This document shows positions 18,950 to 27,277 of a DNA stretch of 64,000 nucleotides, in pieces. Each line of letters begins with the position of its first letter. Position 1 is the first letter of the stretch. Where the stretch lies: the NCBI GenBank assembly GCA_004134995.1, contig REGP01000005.1:234625-298624 (forward strand), in the 5' to 3' direction. The notes beneath the pieces were generated by a model. It saw only the letters and a list, made by a program, of their open reading frames with translations. It made no database searches and was not told the DNA's origin. The position numbers were made by a program, and so were the translations under genes. The DNA is from Oxalobacteraceae bacterium CAVE-383 (GTDB lineage: Bacteria > Pseudomonadota > Gammaproteobacteria > Burkholderiales > Burkholderiaceae_D).

Positions 18950-19030
18950 CCGCGTATTTTACCCTCTCCTGTCCCGTGCGATGACGGCTGGCGGCCACCG
19001 GTGCATTGCGTTGAGAGTAAAATACCGCGC

Positions 19031-19471
19031 ATGACCTTTTTCAGACTCGACGCAGACAACTGGCAAGCGCTGGCGCAGTCCATTTCCCGCGATGAATGGG
19101 TGGTGGCATGCCTGTGCGCGCAATGGTGCGGCAGTTGCCGCGAATACGAAATCGCCTTCGCCCAGTTGGCCGAACGCCATCCGCAGCACCGCTTCGTCTG
19201 GATCGATATCGAAGACCAGGCCGACGTGGTCGGCGATTTCGACGTCGAAAACTTCCCGACGCTGCTGATCCAGCGCGGCGCCACGGTGACATTTTTCGGC
19301 GCCATGGAACCGGAAATCCGGCTGGCCGAACGCATCTTTACCACGCATCTTCAGAAATCCGAGGAAGAACTGCGGGCCGATGCCGTATCCAATGCGCAAC
19401 ATCGCGAGTGGCAGCATGAGATCGAACTGGGCCGCCGGCTGCGCGAAGCGATTGGCGACGCGGCGGCCTGA
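19031..19471 (+). CDS. Thioredoxin-family protein
   Basis: A 146-residue protein with a thioredoxin fold and active site C33-G-S-C36 in AQWCGSCREYE. The cis-Pro segment is VENFPTLLIQRG. The C-terminal 40 residues form a charged helical extension beyond the thioredoxin core. There is no signal peptide, so it is probably cytoplasmic. The CGSC rather than CGPC active site sets it apart from thioredoxin 1. It is divergent from tsaB and lies upstream of lysC; its partner is unknown. Confidence 0.87.
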   Translation: MTFFRLDADNWQALAQSISRDEWVVACLCAQWCGSCREYEIAFAQLAERHPQHRFVWIDIEDQADVVGDFDVENFPTLLIQRGATVTFFGAMEPEIRLAERIFTTHLQKSEEELRADAVSNAQHREWQHEIELGRRLREAIGDAAA

Positions 19472-19590
19472 TCACTGCTTTCAAGGCCCAAAACCCTCCT
19501 AAAAATCCGGTTTTACCCCGCAAACGCTTGTTAATTATGCGGCCGCAATGTAAAGTCGAGGGTTTATTTAATCCGGCACCAACCTCTTTT

Positions 19591-20868
19591 ATGGCTTTAT
19601 TCGTTCACAAGTACGGCGGTACGTCGATGGGCTCGACCGAGCGCATCAAAAATGTCGCAAAACGCATTGCCAAATGGCACGATGCGGGTCATCAGATTGT
19701 CGTCGTGCCGTCGGCCATGTCGGGCGAAACCAATCGCCTGATCGGCCTGGCGAAGGAAATCATGCCGCAGCCGGACCAGCGCGAACTGGACATGCTGGCG
19801 TCGACCGGCGAACAGGCCTCGGTGGCCCTGCTGGCGATGGCGCTGATCGCCATCGGCAAGAATGCCGTTTCGTATGCCGGCTGGCAAGTGCCGATCAAGA
19901 CCGATTCCGCGTTCACCAAGGCGCGCATCCGCTCGATCGACGACACCAGGATCCGCAACGACCTGAATGCCGGCAAGGTCGTCATCGTCACCGGATTCCA
20001 GGGCGTCGATGAAGAAGGCAATATCACCACCCTTGGCCGTGGCGGCTCGGATACCTCGGCGGTCGCCGTGGCGGCGGCCATGAAGGCCAGTGAATGCCTG
20101 ATTTATACGGACGTCGACGGCGTCTACACGACCGACCCGCGCGTGGTCAGCGAAGCGCGCCGCCTGAAGACGGTAACATTTGAAGAAATGCTGGAAATGG
20201 CGTCGCTGGGCTCGAAAGTCCTGCAGATCCGTTCGGTTGAATTCGCCGGCAACTACAAAGTGCCGACACGGGTCCTGTCGTCACTGACCGATCCGCTGAT
20301 TGCGCTGGAAGAAGAAGCCAATTCCGGCACCCTGATTTCGTTTGAGGAAGACAGCAACATGGAACAAGCCACCATTACCGGGATCGCGTTCAGCCGCGAC
20401 GAAGCCAAAATCACCGTGCTGGGCGTGCCTGACCGTCCGGGCATCGCCTACCAGATCCTGGGTCCGGTGGCCGACGCCAACATGGAAGTCGACATGATCA
20501 TCCAGAACCAGTCGGTCGACAACAAGACCGATTTCACGTTCACGGTATCGCGCGCCGACTACGCCCGCGCCAGCGACGTCCTCAACCGCACCCGTGACAG
20601 CATCGGCGCCGCCTCGATCGTCGGCGACACCAAGGTGTCGAAGGTTTCGGTAGTCGGCGTGGGCATGCGCAGCCACGTCGGCATTGCATCGCAGATGTTC
20701 CGCACGCTGTCGGAAGAAGGCATCAATATCCAGATGATTTCGACCTCGGAAATCAAGATTTCGGTGCTGATTGACGAAAAGTACATGGAATTGGCGGTGC
20801 GCGCCCTGCACAAGGCGTTCGACCTGGAAAGCGGCGACCCGGCCGCCGGTGACCGCATCGACGCCTGA
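19591..20868 (+). CDS. lysC: Aspartate kinase
   Basis: Phosphorylates aspartate in the first step to lysine, threonine and methionine. The 425-residue product from ATG 19591 begins MALFVHKYGGTSM, the standard kinase N-terminus; the frame is open upstream to 19528 without family character. The kinase domain occupies roughly residues 1-245 and two ACT regulatory domains follow (ISVVG/VLGVPDRPGIAYQIL and VSVVGVGMRSHVGIA), so feedback inhibition by lysine and threonine is likely. Together with the dap genes at 2-5.6 kb it places much of lysine synthesis in this window. Confidence 0.96.
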   Translation: MALFVHKYGGTSMGSTERIKNVAKRIAKWHDAGHQIVVVPSAMSGETNRLIGLAKEIMPQPDQRELDMLASTGEQASVALLAMALIAIGKNAVSYAGWQVPIKTDSAFTKARIRSIDDTRIRNDLNAGKVVIVTGFQGVDEEGNITTLGRGGSDTSAVAVAAAMKASECLIYTDVDGVYTTDPRVVSEARRLKTVTFEEMLEMASLGSKVLQIRSVEFAGNYKVPTRVLSSLTDPLIALEEEANSGTLISFEEDSNMEQATITGIAFSRDEAKITVLGVPDRPGIAYQILGPVADANMEVDMIIQNQSVDNKTDFTFTVSRADYARASDVLNRTRDSIGAASIVGDTKVSKVSVVGVGMRSHVGIASQMFRTLSEEGINIQMISTSEIKISVLIDEKYMELAVRALHKAFDLESGDPAAGDRIDA

Positions 20869-20928
20869 GGCGGCGCGCATAGCGACGCATAAGCGACAAC
20901 AAGGCGTTGATATTTGTGTGAAGTCCGG

Positions 20929-20957
20929 TTGACCGGGCAGCGCTGAAAAGATATCAT
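20929..20957 (+). promoter_or_regulatory. Promoter of tRNA-Ser
   Basis: TTGACC (20929-20934) and TATCAT (20952-20957) are separated by 17 bases, each one or two mismatches from the sigma-70 consensus. The predicted start is near 20964, about 33 bases before the mature tRNA. Confidence 0.55.
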
Positions 20958-20996
20958 GCCTGACTTTACTGCAGCGAGAGTTTTCGCCGTCAGTGT

Positions 20997-21090
20997 GGAG
21001 ACGTGGCCGAGTGGTCGAAGGCACTTCCCTGCTAAGGAAGCATATGGGCTTAAACCTGTATCGTGGGTTCGACTCCCACCGTCTCCGCCA
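20997..21090 (+). tRNA. tRNA-Ser(GCT)
   Basis: The acceptor stem GGAGACG (20997-21003) pairs with CGTCTCC (21080-21086), followed by discriminator G and an encoded CCA. The anticodon loop is CTGCTAA within the stem ACTTCC/GGAAGC, giving anticodon GCT for AGC/AGT codons. A long variable arm and GGTTCGACTCC T-arm are present, as expected for a class II serine tRNA (94 nt including CCA). The 3' end is duplicated downstream (see the repeats at 21070 and 21224). Confidence 0.97.
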
Positions 21091-21136
21091 AAGAATTAAA
21101 AGCCCTTGACGCAAGTCAGGGGCTTTTTTCTTTGGC
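21070..21136. repeat. 67-bp direct repeat, copy 1 (tRNA-Ser 3' end plus terminator)
   Basis: This copy runs from the T-arm of tRNA-Ser through its terminator and is identical to 21224-21290, with an offset of 154 bp. Duplication of a tRNA 3' end is the usual trace of site-specific integration, but only 87 bp separate the copies and no integrase gene is nearby. Confidence 0.9.
21098..21129 (+). terminator. Intrinsic terminator of tRNA-Ser
   Basis: A stem AAAAGCCC-TTGAC / GTCA-GGGGCTTTTTT closes on a GCAA loop and is followed by a T-run. An identical copy recurs at 21252-21283 as part of the 67-bp direct repeat. Confidence 0.85.
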
Positions 21137-21223
21137 GGAGGCGAGCAAGCCGCCTGCGCGGCTTGCGGGTGGGAGTCGAAGGGATTCGCTTGCAAGCGAA
21201 TCCGCGGCCTGCGCTTATGTAGG
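21137..21223. repeat. Palindrome-rich spacer containing inverted tRNA-Ser tail fragments
   Basis: This 87-bp spacer holds GCAAGCCGC-CTGC-GCGGCTTGC (21145-21166) and a perfect 22-bp palindrome at 21182-21203 (GGATTCGCTTG and its complement). Between them GGTGGGAGTCG (21168-21178) is the reverse complement of the tRNA tail CGACTCCCACC. Just before the spacer, TTTGGCGGAG (21131-21140) is the reverse complement of the tRNA end CTCCGCCAAA. The region can therefore fold back on the second tRNA-tail copy. Confidence 0.75.
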
Positions 21224-21290
21224 CGACTCCCACCGTCTCCGCCAAAGAATTAAAAGCCCTTGACGCAAGTCAGGGGCTTTTTTCTTTGGC
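21224..21290. repeat. 67-bp direct repeat, copy 2 (tRNA-Ser tail and terminator)
   Basis: Exact second copy of 21070-21136, including the tRNA T-arm 3' half, acceptor 3' strand, CCA and terminator hairpin. It is not a functional tRNA because the 5' two-thirds is missing. It ends four bases before the stop codon of the PAP2 gene, so its terminator faces that convergent gene. Confidence 0.9.
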
Positions 21291-21293
21291 TTT

Positions 21294-22004
21294 TCAATGA
21301 AGATACTTGCCGATTCCCTCCACCAGCTCGCGGACGTCGTCGAAGGTCATGCTTAACTCGATGCAGATCAGGAACAGGACAGTCTGGAATGCCGCCGGAT
21401 ATCTGTCCAGCAGGCTTTGATAGGGCCGCTCATACAGCCGCACCACGGCTCTGCCATTGAACAGCAGCACGCACGCGACTCCCAGGAATGCGCCGGCGAT
21501 GATATCGGTCGCGTAATGCAGGCCAAGATACATGCGCGGCAATGCGATGAAAAGAAACACGTACAGATAAGCGAATACCCCGAAACGCCTTGAAATCAGG
21601 AACATGCCGGCGGCCAGGCTGAAATACATCGCCGCGTGGTCGCTGGGGAAGGAGTTCCATATATACAAGGCTTGCGAGGCCGGGTCCGGCAGGCCGGCAA
21701 AATGGGGGAAAAGCAATGCATTATTGGCAACGGGACGCGGCTGGAAAGCCCCGATATTGTTGATCACCCTGGCCAGGAAGACTGCCAGAAAACAGCCCGC
21801 CAGCGTTCCGATGACGATGCGCCGGGTGGGCTTGCCGGGATCGGCATCCCTGCACCAGAAATACCATATGGCCGCCATCATCGGATAGCCTTTTACCAGG
21901 TTCGAGCCGGAAATATAGTGCACGAACTGATTGAAGTGCGCCGAAACCATCGTGAACCGGCCCAGCCAGGCAATGACTGCAAGATTCAAGGCATTATTCC
22001 ACAT
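21294..22004 (-). CDS. PAP2-family membrane phosphatase
   Basis: A 236-residue integral membrane protein with five or six hydrophobic helices and the PAP2 phosphatase motifs: QPRP (motif 1), SFPSDHAAM (motif 2, with the PSDH variant of PSGH) and RMYLGLHYATDII (motif 3 with catalytic His and Asp). Such enzymes dephosphorylate lipid phosphates such as undecaprenyl pyrophosphate or phosphatidic acid; the substrate cannot be read from sequence. It is transcribed alone on the minus strand. Confidence 0.88.
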   Translation of the reverse strand: MWNNALNLAVIAWLGRFTMVSAHFNQFVHYISGSNLVKGYPMMAAIWYFWCRDADPGKPTRRIVIGTLAGCFLAVFLARVINNIGAFQPRPVANNALLFPHFAGLPDPASQALYIWNSFPSDHAAMYFSLAAGMFLISRRFGVFAYLYVFLFIALPRMYLGLHYATDIIAGAFLGVACVLLFNGRAVVRLYERPYQSLLDRYPAAFQTVLFLICIELSMTFDDVRELVEGIGKYLH

Positions 22005-22163
22005 ATCCCCTCATGGCATTTTTTCAAGTATTTTCGAAACCGAATGACAGCACACTCGCATCTTGTTGTGATGGAATAGCCATTTTGCGATCGGCAAACG
22101 ATATAAATGATTTAAGACTTCGCCATAAGTTCCCTGCAGTTCCGGAAAATACCCGCGCCCCCC

Positions 22164-24290
22164 CTAAAACGACTTGGTCATCGCCAGATACATCGCGCGC
22201 CGCTGCCCATACTGCGGCGCGCCGACGCCGATGCCGGAGCCGTCGCGGATCTGATAAACCTTGTCGAACACGTTGATCGCGCTCAGACGCAGATTGACCT
22301 TGCCGATCAGCGTATCGTTGAATGTATGGCTGACGCCCAGATTGACTTCGGTATAGGCCGGCAAATGATCGCTGTTGACAAAGCCGCTGCGCAAGCCGGT
22401 GCCGAACAAGGCATCCGCGCTATATAGCGTGCCGCCCCACTGATACGAGGCGCCTGCCGACGCGGTGACGGTCTGGTCGTGATCCACGTGCACCCATTGA
22501 TTGGCGATCACATCGAGCTCGTCCTGGCCGATATTGTATTGGCTGGAAATGATGTTCTTGCCCAGCGCGGTGGCGCGCGCCAGATTGAAATAGGCGCCGA
22601 AATCTTCCTTGCGGTAATTCAGCGTCAGCTCCACGCCATAGACCTTGCCCTCGGCGTAATTGAAAGGCGTGAACAGCAGCGCCGAACCGAACTGGCCTTC
22701 ATCCAGCATGTTCTTGATCTTTTTATAATAACCGTCGACGCCGACCGTGAAGTTTTCGGTCAGGCGATGGCTTACGCCGAGATCGTAGTAATCCGAGCGT
22801 TCCGGCTGGACCGGGTCGTTCTGGCTGCTGGCCGATGCGTTGGTGGTGCCGTCGAAACTGGCGATGGTATTGGAGCCGATCAATTCGCTGGTCGGCGGCG
22901 TGAAGTAGCGCGCATAGCCCGCGTGGAATGTGGTGCGCGAATTCATTTTGTACACCAGGCCAACGCGCGGACTGAGCTGGCTGGCTGTCACAAACGCATT
23001 GATCCAATCGGCGCGCGCGCCGTAATTGAGCGTGAGCTTGTCGTTCAGCTTCCATTCATCCTGCAGATACAGGCCAACCTGATTGGTGATCTTGCGGCTT
23101 TGGTCGCTCAGCGCGATCGGCGAGGTGCTCAATTGATTGCCGTCGCTGTCGGCCAGAAAAGTCTGCGAGTCGCTGCTGTTGTTCAGGGTCTCGCGCGTAT
23201 AGGCGATGCCGGCCCGCAGCGTGTGGCTGTCGTTCAATTGATAGCCGGCGTCGGCCTGCAGCCCATTGGCCAGGCCGGTGCGCAGCACGCGCGAGGCGAC
23301 GCCGGTATAGATCAGATCGCCGATGGCGTCCGGCTGGTACAGCACTTTGGTATAGCGGCTGAAAGCGGCCACCTGGTAATCGATCTTGTCGCCGATCACG
23401 CCTTGCAGCGCAAGAATGCCGTAGCGATTGGTTTCGCGCTGGTTGGCGTCCACCGTAGCCGATGGGTAATCGCCCACGCCGTCCAGCGTGAATTTGGGCG
23501 ACTGGCCCGGCGAATCGGGAATCTGGAAGCGGCTGTCGGTGTTGGCCAGGATCAGGCTGACGCGCTGATCGGGATTCAACAGGTAGGAAAAATAGCCGAA
23601 GGCCTTGTTCTGCAGGGTACGGTCGTGCAGCGTCGAGGACGATCCGGTCGGGCTTTCGATGCCGAGATTGTTGGCGTCGAAGGAGCCGTTCAGGTAATAG
23701 CTGAAGCCGTCCTTGGTGCCGCCGACGTCGCCGCTGACCTGGCGCGTATTGTTGCTGCCGATTTCGACGCCGACATTGCCGCCGGCGGCCTGCTGGCCGG
23801 TCTTGGTGCGGATGTCGACGATGCCCGCCGTGCGATAACCGTACTGCGCCGGCAGCGCGCCGGTAATGAAATTCATGCTGTCGACGAAGCGCGTATCGAA
23901 CGTCTGTCCGAAGCCGGAAATGCTTTCCGGCAGGATGATCCCGTTCAGGCGGTATTGCAGATTGGCGTGGTCGCCGCGCACGTGCAACTGGCCGTACGAA
24001 TCCTGCGCCACGCCCGGCGCGCGCAGCAGAAACTGGTTGAATGCCGTGTCGCTGCCCTGCGGCAGCGCGTCGATGTCCTCGCGGCCGAAGTGGTAAACGC
24101 TGCTGCCGGTTTCCACCGAGATGCTGTTGCGGGCGCGGTCCAGGCGCTCGTTGACGATGATCGGATCGAGCGCCTGGGCGTCGTCCGGCGTGATGCCTGC
24201 GGTAGTCTGTGCATAAGCGGCAGGCGCGGCCGCGGAGAAACCATAAGCCAGCGCAATCATGGCGCTGAGTTGCAACATTCGTGTATTCAT
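22164..24290 (-). CDS. TonB-dependent outer-membrane receptor
   Basis: About 708 residues from ATG 24290 (MNTRMLQLSAMIALAYGFSAAAP), with a signal peptide cleaved after AAYAQ. The ATG at 24326 is less likely because it lies inside a predicted operator. A TonB-box-like DPIIVNE follows, then a plug domain (LLRAPGVAQDSYGQLHVRGDHANLQYRLNG kept here only in outline) and a 22-strand barrel ending in a terminal Phe (MTKSF). The substrate is unknown; no siderophore genes are adjacent. It lies downstream of the DHA2 transporter but has its own well-formed promoter, suggesting separate control. Confidence 0.93.
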   Translation of the reverse strand: MNTRMLQLSAMIALAYGFSAAAPAAYAQTTAGITPDDAQALDPIIVNERLDRARNSISVETGSSVYHFGREDIDALPQGSDTAFNQFLLRAPGVAQDSYGQLHVRGDHANLQYRLNGIILPESISGFGQTFDTRFVDSMNFITGALPAQYGYRTAGIVDIRTKTGQQAAGGNVGVEIGSNNTRQVSGDVGGTKDGFSYYLNGSFDANNLGIESPTGSSSTLHDRTLQNKAFGYFSYLLNPDQRVSLILANTDSRFQIPDSPGQSPKFTLDGVGDYPSATVDANQRETNRYGILALQGVIGDKIDYQVAAFSRYTKVLYQPDAIGDLIYTGVASRVLRTGLANGLQADAGYQLNDSHTLRAGIAYTRETLNNSSDSQTFLADSDGNQLSTSPIALSDQSRKITNQVGLYLQDEWKLNDKLTLNYGARADWINAFVTASQLSPRVGLVYKMNSRTTFHAGYARYFTPPTSELIGSNTIASFDGTTNASASSQNDPVQPERSDYYDLGVSHRLTENFTVGVDGYYKKIKNMLDEGQFGSALLFTPFNYAEGKVYGVELTLNYRKEDFGAYFNLARATALGKNIISSQYNIGQDELDVIANQWVHVDHDQTVTASAGASYQWGGTLYSADALFGTGLRSGFVNSDHLPAYTEVNLGVSHTFNDTLIGKVNLRLSAINVFDKVYQIRDGSGIGVGAPQYGQRRAMYLAMTKSF

Positions 24291-24318
24291 GGGCGTATGC
24301 GTCGCTATCGTTATTAAA

Positions 24319-24384
24319 TGCAACATAGTTGCGGATCGACGGCAATTCTACGCGCACTCGCTTACGTTTTGCAACACAATTGCA
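24319..24384 (-). promoter_or_regulatory. TonB-receptor promoter flanked by two matched operator dyads
   Basis: On the minus strand a -35 TTGCAA (24374-24369) and -10 TAGAAT (24350-24345) are 18 bases apart. Two dyads of the form TGCAA-N5-TTGC(A/G) lie at 24370-24384, overlapping the -35, and at 24319-24333, just past the expected start near 24338. Their centres are 51 bp apart, about five helical turns. This suggests repression by a dimeric regulator binding both sites; the regulator is not identified. Confidence 0.5.
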
Positions 24385-24419
24385 ATATTATTGATTTTGC
24401 ATGCTGCGGGACTATTGGA

Positions 24420-25979
24420 CTATCGGCCGGCCCCGGCCGCCAGCGCCGGCTGCGGCAGCTCCCGCGGCTCGCCCCTGCCAAGCACATAGGTCAGCACGGC
24501 GCTGATCGCCGCCACCAGCGCCGCGATCAGCATCGCGGCGGCGAACGCCCTGGCGAAACCCGATTGCAATGCATGCTCTGCAAACACCCGGGTTTCGGCC
24601 GGCCACGATTGCAGCGCCTGCAATCCGTCCCCCGCCACCGCGCGCTGCACGACTTCGCCCGCGTTGGATGGCGGCGTGATTTGCGCGGCATTCAGCGCAT
24701 CGCCGAAACGGCTGCCGGTGTGCTGCACCAGAATGCCGCCAAGGCAGGCGATGGCCAGCACGATGCCGGCGAAGCGCGTGGTGGTGCTGATGCCGGAAAC
24801 CATGCCGGAACGTTCCGGCGGCACGCAACGCACGATGGCTTTCTGGGTGTTGCCGTTCAAGATGCCGGCGCCGCTGCCGGTGACGATCATGCCGGCCAGC
24901 ACCAGCCAGTGCGACGACATCGCCGCGGCAATGGCGACCATGACGTTGCCCGTGCAGACCATGCCCAGCGCCAGCGACATCAAGCCGTGCAACGGCATGA
25001 AACGGGTCAGCGCGGCGCCCACGCGCGGGAATACCATCATCGCCAGCGCGAACGGCAGCATGGCAAGGCCGGCCGAAATGGCGGAATAGGAAAAGGCATT
25101 CTGCAGATACAAAGGGAGGAACGTCATCATGACCTGCGCCGATGCCGCATAGCCGAACATGCTCTGCACCGCGCCGACGAAGCGCGGCGCGCGAAACAGG
25201 CGCAGATCGATCATCGGCCGCTGCTGCAGCAGTTCGACCGGAATGAACAGCGCCAGCAACAGCAGGCCCGCGCCGGCGCGCCCCAGCGTGACCGTGCTGG
25301 TCCAGCCGGCCAGATTGGCGCCGATCATGGCCCAGATCAGGCAGCACAGTCCGCCGCTGAATGTGAGGCCGCCCCAGAAGTCGATGCGGGCAGCGCCAAC
25401 ATCGCGCGACTCGTCCACATGGCGCCATACCAGCGTCCCCAGGATCAGGCAGACCGGCAGATTCAGCAGGAAAATCCAGCGCCATCCCATCAACTGCGTG
25501 ATCGTCCCGCCCAGCAGCGGCGCCATCGTCGCCGAGACGCCCATGCAGGTTCCCCATATCGCCCAGGCGTGGGTGCGCTCGTGTTCGGTGCGATAGGTGT
25601 GGCCGATCACCGCCAGCGCGGACGTCAGCAGCAGTGCGGCGCCGACGCCTTTCATGACGCGCGCCCACTGCAGTATTTCGATGCTCCACGCCGCGCCGCA
25701 AAACAGCGATGCCACGGCAAATACGCCCAGGCCGACCAGCAAGGTGCGGCGCCGGCCGAACAGATCGGCGATGCCGCCGGCAGGCAGCAGCAGCGAGGCG
25801 AACGCCAGCATATAGGAACTGACCACCCATTCGATATCGCTGAAGCCGGCCTGCAGCGAGCGCGCGATCGACGGCAGCGATACCGCGACGATATTGGTAT
25901 CGAGCGTAATCAGCGCGCAAACGGCTGAACAGGTGACCAGCAGCAATGGGCTGGTGCGGGAATCCGGGGGGCTGGCCAT
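24420..25979 (-). CDS. DHA2-family drug/metabolite exporter (MFS)
   Basis: A 519-residue major facilitator protein with about 14 hydrophobic helices, the EmrB/QacA (DHA2) architecture. Helix 1 carries LITLDTNIVAVSLPSIARSL with the Asp typical of the family, and GGIADLFGRRRTLLVG is motif A. WRWIFLLNLPVCLI is the conserved helix 6 block. No partner membrane-fusion protein is adjacent, so it probably works alone as a drug or metabolite exporter. It is divergent from a LysR gene that is the obvious candidate regulator. Confidence 0.9.
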   Translation of the reverse strand: MASPPDSRTSPLLLVTCSAVCALITLDTNIVAVSLPSIARSLQAGFSDIEWVVSSYMLAFASLLLPAGGIADLFGRRRTLLVGLGVFAVASLFCGAAWSIEILQWARVMKGVGAALLLTSALAVIGHTYRTEHERTHAWAIWGTCMGVSATMAPLLGGTITQLMGWRWIFLLNLPVCLILGTLVWRHVDESRDVGAARIDFWGGLTFSGGLCCLIWAMIGANLAGWTSTVTLGRAGAGLLLLALFIPVELLQQRPMIDLRLFRAPRFVGAVQSMFGYAASAQVMMTFLPLYLQNAFSYSAISAGLAMLPFALAMMVFPRVGAALTRFMPLHGLMSLALGMVCTGNVMVAIAAAMSSHWLVLAGMIVTGSGAGILNGNTQKAIVRCVPPERSGMVSGISTTTRFAGIVLAIACLGGILVQHTGSRFGDALNAAQITPPSNAGEVVQRAVAGDGLQALQSWPAETRVFAEHALQSGFARAFAAAMLIAALVAAISAVLTYVLGRGEPRELPQPALAAGAGR

Positions 25980-26109
25980 GGCGGGATCGATTCTTTAAAA
26001 AGGCGCATTGAAAACACGGGAAATCGATCGATTCTATTCCTGGCTATAATTACTTTTATTACAGTTTTTACGCAATTTAATTTCCTTCCAGTTAATTATC
26101 AGAGGCCCC

Positions 26110-26991
26110 ATGGAATTGCGCCATTTCCGTTGCTTTGCCGCGGTTGCCGAGAATCTGCATTTTGCGCGCGCCGCCGCCCAGATCGGCATTTCGCCGCCGG
26201 CCCTGACCAAGCAAATCCAGGAAATCGAGCGCCTGCTGGAGGTGCGGCTGTTCCAGCGCACCAAGCGTTCGGTGGCATTGACGTCCGCCGGCGAAATTTT
26301 CTGGGCCGAGGCGCGGCGCACGCTGGAACAGGCCGCGCGCGCCGAAGAAGCCGCGCGTCGCGCCGGCCGCGGCGAGATCGGCCGCATCGAAATCGGCTAC
26401 GTTGCCTCGGCTGCGTATTCCGGCCTGCTGCAGACCGAAATCGCACGCTTCCGGCAAACCTATCCGGACGTCAAACTGAATTTATCGGAAACCCATATGG
26501 ACAGCCTGCCGCAACTGGTCGGCGACGGCGGCATGGATCTGGCCTTCATCCGGCCGCCGATGGATTGCCCTGGCAATGTCACGACGGTGAATCTGCTGAG
26601 CGATCGCTGGGTCGTCGCGCTGGCTGAAAACACCGCCCTTGGGCAAACCCCGGCCACGGTCGCGGTGCGCCCGGCCGAACTGGCGGGACAGCGTTTCATT
26701 TTGCCGGAACAGCCGGCCGGCGCGCTCGAAACTGCCCGGCGCGGCCGCTTCGTGCCGATCCTGGGACCGCGTCCGGGCGGACTGGTCGCCGTGATCACGC
26801 TGGTGTCGCTGGGCGAAGGCGTCGCGATCGTGCCGGCGTCGGTCATCGACCGCGTGTGCATGCCCGGCGTGGTGTATCGGGAAATTTCAGGAAAGCCGGC
26901 GCTGACCGGCATCGCCGTGGCCTATCGCCGCCATGAAAAATCGCCGGCGGTGCGCGCCTTCATCAAGCAGATCACGCCTCGCCGGAAGTGA
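26110..26991 (+). CDS. LysR-family transcriptional regulator
   Basis: A 293-residue regulator with an N-terminal helix-turn-helix (LHFARAAAQIGISPPALTKQ) and a two-lobed effector-binding domain. The linker is helical (AEEAARRAGRG). It is divergent from the DHA2 exporter, the classical LysR target layout. The 130-bp gap holds a 12-bp palindrome AATCGATCGATT (26022-26033) and a TATAAT (26045-26050) that could serve regulator binding and a promoter. The ligand is unknown. The 3' end overlaps the convergent DUF1488-like gene by 20 bases. Confidence 0.92.
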   Translation: MELRHFRCFAAVAENLHFARAAAQIGISPPALTKQIQEIERLLEVRLFQRTKRSVALTSAGEIFWAEARRTLEQAARAEEAARRAGRGEIGRIEIGYVASAAYSGLLQTEIARFRQTYPDVKLNLSETHMDSLPQLVGDGGMDLAFIRPPMDCPGNVTTVNLLSDRWVVALAENTALGQTPATVAVRPAELAGQRFILPEQPAGALETARRGRFVPILGPRPGGLVAVITLVSLGEGVAIVPASVIDRVCMPGVVYREISGKPALTGIAVAYRRHEKSPAVRAFIKQITPRRK

Positions 26992-27277
26992 AATGCGGCG
27001 CTCGCAATACAAGCAATGGTTCGCTCTTGCCGCTCAAGATCAGGTTGCGCGCAACGTGATGGATTTTCGGCTGATAAGCCTGATAGACATGCTGGATGTC
27101 CAGGGTGGTGCCCTCGAATGCGTACAGGCGTTTCAAGGCGCAGTCGGCGATCAGGCAGGAATGCTCCGTGCCTTCGATCCGGATGGAAAAAATGATGCCT
27201 TGCTGGGACGCGTGCTGCTTGGGTGACAATGGCAGAGCTGGTTGTTGCAGAGGTAAAGGTAGTAATTCAACAGTCAT
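26972..27277 (-). CDS. Small DUF1488-like protein
   Basis: A 101-residue soluble protein without signal peptide or membrane segment. The central part (IRIEGTEHSCLIADCALKRL and later VARNLILSG) resembles the DUF1488 pattern of a short beta region, an AL motif and a helix ending before a basic residue, but the match is from memory and weak. Function unknown. It overlaps the end of the LysR gene tail to tail. Confidence 0.55.
   Translation of the reverse strand: MTVELLPLPLQQPALPLSPKQHASQQGIIFSIRIEGTEHSCLIADCALKRLYAFEGTTLDIQHVYQAYQPKIHHVARNLILSGKSEPLLVLRAPHFTSGEA

Noticed and set aside
20997..21290. Integrated genomic island at tRNA-Ser
   Set aside because: Only 87 bp separate the repeated tRNA tails and no integrase or phage gene is nearby, so at most a scar remains.
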